Program-made: the position numbers and the translations under genes | Notes under the pieces: generated by a model | The model's database searches: none | What the model saw: only the letters and a program-made list of their open reading frames with translations | Told to the model about the DNA's origin: nothing | Shown here: positions 15,822-21,653 of the stretch, piece after piece | Numbering within the stretch: position 1 is the first letter of the stretch | Layout of the letters: each line of letters starts with the position of its first letter | IMG/VR virus record: IMGVR_UViG_3300021956_000086 | Span: 1 to 21,881 of that record | Source: a virus | Direction: 5' to 3' (one strand) | DNA: 21,881 bases

Positions 15822-15961
15822 GTTAAATGGGAAGGCGTTTCTAACTGGGGTCTCGCTGAAACCGCACCTGGATACGTCTTCGGCTCTGAGAAAGGTCGAT
15901 ACGAACTTCGTATCTGAAGGGGCTTTAAGCGAACTCTTCCGCCAAAGCGCCTTCAGATACG
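15822..15961 (-). promoter_or_regulatory. Intergenic region with nested inverted repeats downstream of the SSB gene
   Basis: The 103-bp spacer between the SSB stop and the terminator contains a 17-bp palindrome GATACGAACTTCGTATC (15898-15914). A 12-bp inverted repeat, CGTATCTGAAGG (15909-15920) with CCTTCAGATACG (15950-15961), overlaps the palindrome by six bases, so the two folds exclude each other. The rightmost arm lies in the final SSB codons. GATACGTC is repeated at 15871-15878 and 15956-15963. Two competing hairpins just before a terminator look like an attenuator or an RNA-processing/stability element; no function is proven. Confidence 0.45.
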
Positions 15962-16476
15962 TCGTCGAAGTCATCCGCATCGGCGATCAGGCCACCAGAG
16001 AATGCTTCGCCGTCACGTGCAAACTGGATCGGACCCAGGGTTGCGAAGATGCCTTTGCCGTACTGACGGTCGTCAGCCCAGATATCGACGAAGGCGTTGA
16101 CGTAGCAGCCGGGATAGGGCTTGCCGTCTTCCTGGGTGAGCGGGGTTTTGTCAGAATCGACAACGGTGACGCGGGTCTTGCTGGACGCGCTCAGGAACAG
16201 GTTGCCGGCATAGCCAGCGAACTGCGCTTTGGTTTCGCCGTCCTTCAAGCAGAACTTCATCGGGTTGGCGCGAATGGTTTTCACCACGGCTTCACCCTTG
16301 TCTTTCCACTTTTCGGCAGCGATAGCCTTGATTGCAGATTCGATAGCCAGGTGGGCTTCGCTATTTGGAGCAAACAGGAAGGTGGCGCTGAATTTGGCGT
16401 CGCCTTGACCCATGACTTGTTCAGCTTTCCAGAGCTTCGGGAAAGCTAGACGGACGTTTTTAAGTGCTACTCGCAT
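15925..16476 (-). CDS. DUF2815-family single-stranded DNA-binding protein
   Basis: A 183-residue protein. The start VALKNVRLAFPKLWKAEQV and the later SKTRVTVVD, YPGCYVNAFVDIWA and FATLGPIQFARDG segments match the DUF2815 family, phage SSB proteins with an OB-like fold. The C-terminus is strongly acidic (ADADDFDDVSEGALAEEFA), as in SSBs that recruit partners by an acidic tail. It coats single-stranded DNA during replication. GAGGTACATCA precedes the ATG. It follows the DUF2800 gene by 9 bp, the usual pairing of these two families. Confidence 0.9.
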   Translation of the reverse strand: MRVALKNVRLAFPKLWKAEQVMGQGDAKFSATFLFAPNSEAHLAIESAIKAIAAEKWKDKGEAVVKTIRANPMKFCLKDGETKAQFAGYAGNLFLSASSKTRVTVVDSDKTPLTQEDGKPYPGCYVNAFVDIWADDRQYGKGIFATLGPIQFARDGEAFSGGLIADADDFDDVSEGALAEEFA

Positions 16477-16485
16477 TGATGTACC

Positions 16486-17658
16486 TCAGTTGCAGTTATC
16501 GAAAAGATCAGCGCCCATAACGAGGGCAGGGCGTTTATCGGACTCCGGGGCAACACTCGGTTTGCCTTCGGATTGGGTGATGAACGGGACAAAGGTCGAG
16601 CCAAAGTCCAGTCCAGATTTCTTGGCCAGCTTTTCAGCGACGGCGGGTGAGATCAGGGTGTGTTTGAAGGCGTCTTCGCCAAAGGCCACTTCGAGCCGTT
16701 CGATCAGTTGCTCGTCGTCGGTCCATTCACGGTTTCCGCGCTTGCCTTCAACTAACTTGAATCCGGGCACCGGTTCGCCGGCAAAAAGTTCACTTTCAAC
16801 GCGGCCACGAATGGCTTTGCACCAGTCCTCGATCAGAGGAATCGCAGCCATGCAGTTGCCCAGAGATTGGTTATCCATCTCGCGCTCCGTTACGGTTATG
16901 GGTTTGGTGAGATCGACGAAGTCATCGCAGACAATCGTCATGACGTGATTGGCGAGGGCGGGGCACTCGGCCTTTGCCTTGCACCATTTGCATTGCTTCT
17001 CACCAGGGTTGAAGTGGTGATCCTGAAGAGAGGTCTTTGCTGCCTCGATCTGCATCGCGGCACGAAGAAGCTCTGTGCGGAATTGCTCTAGGCGCTCGGG
17101 AGTTGTTTCCCACCGATCAAAGTGATTAAGGCGCGGCTGGCCAATGTGGATCTCGACGCGCTTGAAGTCGCCGTAAAACCGATACTGGTCATAGGCTGCA
17201 AGGGCATAGGTCAGAAGTTGAGGGTTCTCTTCAGCGAAAACCTTCACGCCCATCCCGTACTTGAGATCCGCGATCTTGAGAACGTCGTCATGGATGCTGA
17301 CAACGTCTGCCGTTCCACTGGCTCCGGGTTCGAGCGTCAGTTCTCCGATTGGGAGTTTTTGCTCGAGCATCGTGACGCCGCCCCAGATAAAGGTATCGAC
17401 GTAGTCGAGCCAAGCCTTGATGTGGCCAACCATGTCATCATCGACAATGAATTTGAAACCATCGGATTCGAATTCATGGCCAACAAACTCAAAAGGGCTG
17501 CGACCTTCCAATTTCGCGAGATAGGAAACCTCGTGAGCAACGCTTCCTTCAGCCGCGAACTCGGTTGCCTGATCTGGTTTGCCGGCTGACATCGGAATGG
17601 CCGCAGGACACGCCATCCACGTTGCGGCTCCGCTTGGAGACTTTTCTGCGTGTGCCAT
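16486..17658 (-). CDS. DUF2800-family PD-(D/E)xK nuclease with Cys cluster
   Basis: A 390-residue protein. Residues 1-45 hold ACPAA (Cys17) and EGSVAHE (His42). The PD-(D/E)xK core is Asp118 in GTADVV, Asp131-x-Lys133 in IADLKYGMGV and Gln147 in ENPQLLTYA. Cys223, Cys226 and Cys232 (KQCKWCKAKAECPAL), together with Cys17, reproduce the one-plus-three cysteine layout of the Fe-S nucleases AddB/Cas4. This is the DUF2800 type of RecB-like exonuclease, found with DUF2815 SSBs in many phages. It probably resects or matures DNA ends for replication/recombination. The C-terminal ~120 residues are a separate, less conserved region. The ATG directly follows the preceding TAA. Confidence 0.85.
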   Translation of the reverse strand: MAHAEKSPSGAATWMACPAAIPMSAGKPDQATEFAAEGSVAHEVSYLAKLEGRSPFEFVGHEFESDGFKFIVDDDMVGHIKAWLDYVDTFIWGGVTMLEQKLPIGELTLEPGASGTADVVSIHDDVLKIADLKYGMGVKVFAEENPQLLTYALAAYDQYRFYGDFKRVEIHIGQPRLNHFDRWETTPERLEQFRTELLRAAMQIEAAKTSLQDHHFNPGEKQCKWCKAKAECPALANHVMTIVCDDFVDLTKPITVTEREMDNQSLGNCMAAIPLIEDWCKAIRGRVESELFAGEPVPGFKLVEGKRGNREWTDDEQLIERLEVAFGEDAFKHTLISPAVAEKLAKKSGLDFGSTFVPFITQSEGKPSVAPESDKRPALVMGADLFDNCN

Positions 17659-18084
17659 TTACGCGGCCTCGCAGTGTTCAATGATCTTGGTGTAATCTTC
17701 GATCTTGACCTGGGTGAACTTCTCGTAACCGAGATCGGAAAGGATCTTGTAGGCAACTTCTTTGCCTTGAGTCTGAGAAATCTTGGTCAGGGCCTTGCCG
17801 GCTTTCGTCTTCAAAGCGACAACGTCATCGACCATGACGGTCTCAACCGTTTCGACCGTAACGGCAACAGGAGCCGTCTCGACCGTGGGGTCGGTCTCTT
17901 GAGACGGCTCGGAGTTGACGGCGGTTTCACCAGCGGTTTCAGAGGGAGAGGTCTCTGTGCCACCTACGGTTTGCTGGTTTCCGCTGGTGCCGTTACCCGC
18001 CACGGGCACCTGGGCGTTTTGAAGGAAGGAGATCAGGTGATAGATTGCGAGAGTGTTTTCGTTGATTGCTGCTTCAAGACTCAT
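17659..18084 (-). CDS. First early-operon protein with acidic Thr/Val-rich linker
   Basis: A 141-residue protein starting at the ATG at 18084 (AGAGG six bases before it); the ATG at 18192 is excluded because it lies upstream of the strong promoter. Residues 1-25 form a helix (MSLEAAINENTLAIYHLISF), residues ~30-80 an acidic, Thr/Val/Pro-rich linker, and residues ~88-140 a compact helical domain (ALKTKAGKALTKISQTQGKE, then ILSDLGYEKFTQV) of a kind seen at the end of several phage proteins. No enzyme motif is seen. As the first gene of the early operon, before the DUF2800/DUF2815 pair, it may be a replication or recombination accessory protein. Confidence 0.65.
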   Translation of the reverse strand: MSLEAAINENTLAIYHLISFLQNAQVPVAGNGTSGNQQTVGGTETSPSETAGETAVNSEPSQETDPTVETAPVAVTVETVETVMVDDVVALKTKAGKALTKISQTQGKEVAYKILSDLGYEKFTQVKIEDYTKIIEHCEAA

Positions 18085-18100
18085 TTTTGCCTCTGTCCGT

Positions 18101-18116
18101 AGTGTTCTTCCGTAAT
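18101..18116. promoter_or_regulatory. Operator-like site O4 in the early leader
   Basis: AGTGTTCTTCCGTAAT. Its right half and CTTC centre match the operators near the repressor; the left half is degenerate. It lies downstream of the predicted early transcription start, so a bound repressor could block elongation. Confidence 0.4.
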
Positions 18117-18139
18117 GCGAAAGTGGAGTACAGGAACGG

Positions 18140-18167
18140 ATTATAGGCCCGAAAATATTTGAGTCAA
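18140..18167 (-). promoter_or_regulatory. Strong leftward early promoter (PL-like)
   Basis: On the minus strand, -35 TTGACT (18162-18167) and -10 TATAAT (18140-18145) are separated by 16 bp, a near-consensus sigma-70 promoter. The start is predicted about 7 bp beyond 18140, about 50 bp ahead of the first ATG at 18084. An operator-like site overlaps the -35 (18166-18181), and a second lies downstream. This drives the long early operon. Confidence 0.8.
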
Positions 18168-18181
18168 TACACTTCCGTATT
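18166..18181. promoter_or_regulatory. Operator-like site O3 at the early promoter
   Basis: AATACACTTCCGTATT, an imperfect 16-bp palindrome with CTTC centre. It shares the CTTCCGTA core with sites at 18956 and 18101. It overlaps the -35 of the PL-like promoter by two bases. Confidence 0.6.
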
Positions 18182-18190
18182 AAATCAGGC

Positions 18191-18217
18191 AAAAAAGAAC
18201 CCGCCGAAGCGGGTTTT
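18191..18217. terminator. Bidirectional terminator between repressor gene and early promoter
   Basis: Stem AACCCGC/GCGGGTT (18198-18204 with 18209-18215) and CGAA loop. T-runs follow on both strands (CTTTTTT on the minus strand, TTTTGTT on the plus strand). On the minus strand it ends the repressor transcript before the early promoter. Confidence 0.85.
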
Positions 18218-18238
18218 GTTATGGTGGAAAGTTTTTGG

Positions 18239-18907
18239 TCAGGGCTGGTAGAGCGCCCCGGATGGACAGATCGCCGCTACATAGTGGATCGCTTCCACTT
18301 CTTCCTGGAATAGGATGACGGGTTCAAAATCCGCGTTGATGCTGGAAAGGCGGACTTCGTTGTCCTTGATATAAAGCAGTTCTTTAACGAGCTTACGGCC
18401 ATCTCGGCAGATGACGACGACATCGTCGCCGGGTGAAACTGTGTGGTTCGGCTCAACGATCAGGAATTCACCTGACTTGATGCGGGGCCTCATGCTGTCG
18501 CCGCGAACGCGCAGGGCATAGGCATTCTTATCTCGGGCAGGGTATTCCACGTGACCATCTCCTTGTCCAGTTGGGTATCCAAGTTCTTCCAAGAACCCAT
18601 CTGGGCCGCCTTTAACGTGCCCAACGACTGGGACTTGCTTGAACCCTGACATAGGAAATCCCGTATGCTCGGCAAGAGCATCGTTCAGATTGTCCATGCC
18701 TCGGCAATCGCCCTCGACAAGCCAGACAAGCGACACGCCGAAATATTTGGCGATTGGCTCCAAGGTAGCCCGTCTTGGTTCTTTGCTCTCACCGCTCAAG
18801 ATGCGAAAGATTGACGGCTGATTAACCTTGGTCTCCCGCGCAAGGACTGTCGGATTGATCCCGTGCTTCTCGATCAGGTAGGCCAGATTTTCCTTTAAAT
18901 TGTTCAT
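18239..18907 (-). CDS. CI-like repressor with S24/LexA-type autoproteolysis domain
   Basis: A 222-residue protein started at the ATG at 18907; the longer ATG at 18976 would cross the operators. Residues ~5-65 are a helix-turn-helix (AYLIEKHGINPTVLARETKV, then NQPSIFRIL). The S24 domain carries the catalytic Ser138 in RVRGDSMRP and Lys175 in LVKELLY, with the 37-residue spacing of LexA. The cleavage site is HVKGGPDG (Gly100-Gly101) instead of the usual Ala-Gly. It should repress the early promoters and be inactivated by RecA during the SOS response. It is transcribed leftward, divergent from the Cro-like gene. The ATG lies almost at the predicted transcription start with no ribosome-binding site, as in the leaderless cI mRNA of lambda. 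Confidence 0.9.
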   Translation of the reverse strand: MNNLKENLAYLIEKHGINPTVLARETKVNQPSIFRILSGESKEPRRATLEPIAKYFGVSLVWLVEGDCRGMDNLNDALAEHTGFPMSGFKQVPVVGHVKGGPDGFLEELGYPTGQGDGHVEYPARDKNAYALRVRGDSMRPRIKSGEFLIVEPNHTVSPGDDVVVICRDGRKLVKELLYIKDNEVRLSSINADFEPVILFQEEVEAIHYVAAICPSGALYQP

Positions 18908-18913
18908 AGTCAG

Positions 18914-18942
18914 AATATGCGACAACGCATAACAAAAATCAA
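18914..18942 (-). promoter_or_regulatory. Repressor-maintenance promoter (PRM-like), probably leaderless transcript
   Basis: On the minus strand, -35 TTGATT (18937-18942) and -10 CATATT (18914-18919), 17 bp apart. The predicted start lies near 18907, at the ATG of the repressor, and no ribosome-binding site is seen. Operator O1 lies within the spacer and -10. Confidence 0.6.
18916..18931. promoter_or_regulatory. Operator-like palindrome O1
   Basis: TATGCGACAACGCATA, a perfect 6+6 palindrome with a 4-bp centre, located over the -10/spacer of the repressor promoter. Binding here would shut off repressor synthesis, the Cro/CI OR3 role. Confidence 0.75.
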
Positions 18943-18955
18943 GGGATAACCAGAT

Positions 18956-18984
18956 TATGCGCTTCCGTATAGCCAATCTATACG
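18956..18984. promoter_or_regulatory. Operator-like sites O2 and overlapping palindrome
   Basis: TATGCGCTTCCGTATA (18956-18971) has half-sites like O1. It overlaps a 7+7 palindrome, CGTATAGCCAATCTATACG (18966-18984). Position just upstream of the Cro-like gene fits control of the rightward promoter, whose -35/-10 I could not identify with confidence. Confidence 0.6.
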
Positions 18985-19017
18985 TTAGAGTACCTATCCT
19001 TCGACCCGGAGGATTTT

Positions 19018-19224
19018 ATGGACCCCATTTTTCAAATGAACCCGCACGATCTGGTGAAGCGCCTGTTGGAGCTTGGCTGGACACAGGAACAGATCGCTAA
19101 GGCGCTCGATGTCACCCAGCCGACGGTTTGCCGCATGGTGATGTCGCCGACTGTACGACCCCGTCACGATATTGTGGATAAGCTTCGCCAAGTCGTCTAC
19201 GAGATCGACGGGTTCGCGGCATGA
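19018..19224 (+). CDS. Cro-like HTH regulator
   Basis: A 68-residue protein, almost entirely helix-turn-helix: LVKRLLELGWTQEQIAKALD, then VTQPTVCRMVMS. It is led by a very good ribosome-binding site (GGAGGATTTT before the ATG). It is the first gene of the rightward operon, divergent from the CI-like repressor and separated from it by operator-like repeats, so a Cro role is likely: repressing the lysogenic promoter and tuning the early ones. Its stop codon overlaps the primase start (ATGA at 19221-19224), so the two are coupled. Confidence 0.8.
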   Translation: MDPIFQMNPHDLVKRLLELGWTQEQIAKALDVTQPTVCRMVMSPTVRPRHDIVDKLRQVVYEIDGFAA

Positions 19225-21386
19225 TGAGTGCGCCGACACCCCTTTTACCCTACGACGGTTCCGACATACCGGAACTGCTCCGCCAAGAGAAACGCTGGGC
19301 ACCGTGGAAAGCGACATGGAACGCGGATCGCCAGAAATGGGACAAGGTTCCGCGCCACCCAAACAATCCCGCCGAGTGGGGCCTCTCAACCGCAAAGCTT
19401 GAAAGCTGGGTCGGTTACGAGACGGCCAGAAAGGCATTCGAAGCACACAAGGAACATCTGGCCGGCCTCGGCTATTTGATGACCGGTGAGCATGGCGTCG
19501 TCGGTTACGACCTCGATGACTGTGTCCAGGACGGCGTCGTCGCTGAGTGGGCGAGGGCGGTTGTCGAGCGGGTGAAGTCCTACTGCGAGTGGAGTCCATC
19601 GGGCAACGGTCTACGGATCTTCTGCAAGGGCAGCATTCCGCGTGATTGGGCGAATCACGATCAGGGCATCGAGTGTTATGGCGGACATCGCCCTCGCTTT
19701 CTCACCTTAACCGGTCGCCGGTTCGAGGATGCTCCGCTCGACGTTCTTGAGATCCCGCACGACGTTCACGAAGACCTGATGGCGCAGTACGCCAAGACCC
19801 AGCAGACCGCTGAAGTGATCAGCATCGCGATGCCGGAAGTCCTGGACGAGATGTGTCTTCCCGATTTCAAGGATCTTGGTCTCCCGCAGAAGGTAGAACG
19901 CTACCTTGCTGAAGGTGAGCATGATGGCGACCGCTCGGCGATCCTTCATATGTGCGGCGTTTCGCTTTTCTCCAAAGGGCTGACCGATACCGAGGTGTTC
20001 TCGATGTTGGTCAACAACCCGTTCGTGTTCGAGACGGCGCTTGATAAGCGTCGGCAGGACGAGGATCGGGCGATGCTTTACCTCTGGAAGGAGCATTGCT
20101 TAAAGGCTCGGGGCAAAGCGGTGCGGATGACCGCTGACGATTTCGAGGATGTCTCGACAGGGGGAGGTTCAGGCTCCGCTAGTAGCCCATCACCTCAACC
20201 GAAGCCGGGTTTCGTTCGCGATAAGCACGGAATGATCGAGGCGACGGTCGATAACGTCACCAAGGGCGTCCGAAGCAAGGTGGTGATTAGCATGGAGGTC
20301 CGAAAGGATGTCTTCAAGGATGAGATCGTCGTCTCTGAAGATGGCGTCAACTGGAGGCCCTTCCGCGACGATGACTACACCCGGCTTCGGATCATTCTGG
20401 AACGCCAGAGCTTCAAACCCGTTGGGCGTGAACTGATTCGCGATGCGGTGGATCTGGTAGCCAAGGACAACGAGTTCGACACGGCGATCCATTGGCTTTC
20501 AGGTCTTCCCGATTGGGATGGCATTCCGAGGGTCGGTCAGTTCTTGGCTGATTATTTCGGTGTCGATGATTGCGAGTACACCTCTGCGGTGTCCTCTTAT
20601 ATGTGGACGGCGATGGCCGGCAGAGTGCTGTCGCCCGGTATCAAGGCCGATATGGCTCCGATCCTGATCGGTGAGCAGGGCGCTAAGAAATCGTCGAGCA
20701 TCGAGGCGCTGGTGCCGTCGCATGAGTTCTTTACCGAGATGGACATCGACGAGCGCCGTGAGTCGGACAACAGTCGAAAGATGCGCGGTGTCCTGGTCGC
20801 TGAATTGGCCGAGTTGAAGGGCCTCCGTAACCGTGAAGCGGAATACGTGAAGGCGTTCATCAGCCGGACCCATGAAGAATGGGTGCCGAAATTTCGGGAG
20901 TTCGCGACCAAGTTCCCGCGTCGGTTGATCTTCATCGGTACGACCAATGAGTTCCAGTTCCTGAACGACGACACGGGCAATCGTCGATTCCTTCCTGTCG
21001 TGACCAAGATGGCCGATATCAAAGGCATCAAGGACAACCGGGATCAGTTGTGGGCCGAAGCCCGTGACCTGTTCCTGGCGTCGGGCATCGCGTACCAGGA
21101 AGCGGAACGCTTGGCCAAGTTCGTCCACGCGCAGCACATGCTGCATGAACCGTGGACGGATGACATTCGGAAGTGGCTCGATACCGAGGAGGACTTCGGG
21201 ATCACACCCAGGCAGAGGGAAATGCTGACGACGGGGGAGGTCATGCGTGAAGCACTTCGGCTTGATGTGACCAAGAAAGATCGATGGGCAGAGATGCGCG
21301 TCGGTAAGGCGCTCGTCGAATTGGGCTACCAACGAGCAAAACGGCGCATCGAAGGTAAGCCGACATGGGTTTACGTTCCTACCTAG
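19221..21386 (+). CDS. Prim-Pol/VirE-type primase-helicase
   Basis: A 721-residue protein. The N-terminus (RWAPWKATW, KVPRHPNNP) and the region to ~200 form an AEP Prim-Pol domain: GYDLDDC with Asp97 and Asp99, SPSGNGLRIF (Arg where many relatives have a His) and GIECYGGHRPRFLTLTGR. Residues ~430-640 are a VirE-type superfamily 3-like ATPase: SGLPDWDGIPRV, Walker A GEQGAKKSS (484-492), Walker B-like VLVAELAELKG and FIGTTNEFQF followed by NRRFLPV (arginine finger). Layout and length resemble the phage NrS-1 primase-polymerase/helicase. It should unwind DNA and make primers at the origin. The gene's last codons are themselves an origin repeat (GTTCCTACC at 21375-21383). Confidence 0.9.
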   Translation: MMSAPTPLLPYDGSDIPELLRQEKRWAPWKATWNADRQKWDKVPRHPNNPAEWGLSTAKLESWVGYETARKAFEAHKEHLAGLGYLMTGEHGVVGYDLDDCVQDGVVAEWARAVVERVKSYCEWSPSGNGLRIFCKGSIPRDWANHDQGIECYGGHRPRFLTLTGRRFEDAPLDVLEIPHDVHEDLMAQYAKTQQTAEVISIAMPEVLDEMCLPDFKDLGLPQKVERYLAEGEHDGDRSAILHMCGVSLFSKGLTDTEVFSMLVNNPFVFETALDKRRQDEDRAMLYLWKEHCLKARGKAVRMTADDFEDVSTGGGSGSASSPSPQPKPGFVRDKHGMIEATVDNVTKGVRSKVVISMEVRKDVFKDEIVVSEDGVNWRPFRDDDYTRLRIILERQSFKPVGRELIRDAVDLVAKDNEFDTAIHWLSGLPDWDGIPRVGQFLADYFGVDDCEYTSAVSSYMWTAMAGRVLSPGIKADMAPILIGEQGAKKSSSIEALVPSHEFFTEMDIDERRESDNSRKMRGVLVAELAELKGLRNREAEYVKAFISRTHEEWVPKFREFATKFPRRLIFIGTTNEFQFLNDDTGNRRFLPVVTKMADIKGIKDNRDQLWAEARDLFLASGIAYQEAERLAKFVHAQHMLHEPWTDDIRKWLDTEEDFGITPRQREMLTTGEVMREALRLDVTKKDRWAEMRVGKALVELGYQRAKRRIEGKPTWVYVPT

Positions 21387-21619
21387 TTCCTACCCCGTTC
21401 CTACCAAATTTCGAGGAGGTAGGAACGGCTGGAAACCTTGCACTGTAAGGCTTTCATTAAAAGTGTTCCTACCGTTCCTACCTAATTTAATTGTTTTGTA
21501 TTGTAAAAATTACATATACACAGGGACTCCTAGGTATTAGTAGGAAACTGGAAGGATCGCTAGGTTCAGGTAGGAACGGCCATATAAATCAATAAGTTAA
21601 AAAAGGGGGAGGTAGGATC
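21375..21619. repeat. Iteron array with AT-rich core, probable phage replication origin
   Basis: The 9-bp unit GTTCCTACC occurs at 21375, 21386, 21397 (exact 11-bp spacing), 21465 and 21474 (adjacent), and inverted as GGTAGGAAC at 21418 and 21569. Several copies share an 11-bp form, CCGTTCCTACC. Degenerate copies (one mismatch or more) lie at 21539, 21550 and 21611. An AT-rich stretch without repeats fills 21483-21521. The copies at 21397 and 21418 form a perfect 11-bp hairpin with a 12-nt loop. The gap 21387-21653 holds no other gene. Clustered, phased iterons with an AT-rich core beside a primase-helicase are the usual phage/plasmid origin design; a regulatory array is the alternative. Confidence 0.7.
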
Positions 21620-21653
21620 GCTTTTAGGCTTCCGCGCCCCTGGGTGAAAAAAC

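Noticed and set aside
18085-18192. First early protein starting at 18192
   Set aside because: The added stretch contains the near-consensus promoter and the expected transcription start, and the ATG at 18084 has a proper ribosome-binding site.
18908-18976. Repressor starting at the ATG at 18976
   Set aside because: It would add 23 residues across the operator and promoter region; the HTH domain begins normally at the ATG at 18907.
18945-19017. A rightward promoter (PR) for the Cro-like gene
   Set aside because: No -35/-10 pair with acceptable match and spacing could be found; one is expected but I do not place it.
20499-21332. A 277-codon minus-strand frame opposite the primase gene
   Set aside because: Antisense to the helicase motifs of the primase, no good start signal and no domain.
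21395-21428. Terminator after the primase gene
   Set aside because: The 11-bp hairpin formed by two inverted iterons is strong, but no T-run follows it on either strand, so it is better explained as part of the origin array.
21375-21619. CRISPR array
   Set aside because: Repeats are only 9-11 bp, mixed in orientation and unevenly spaced, with no cas genes nearby.
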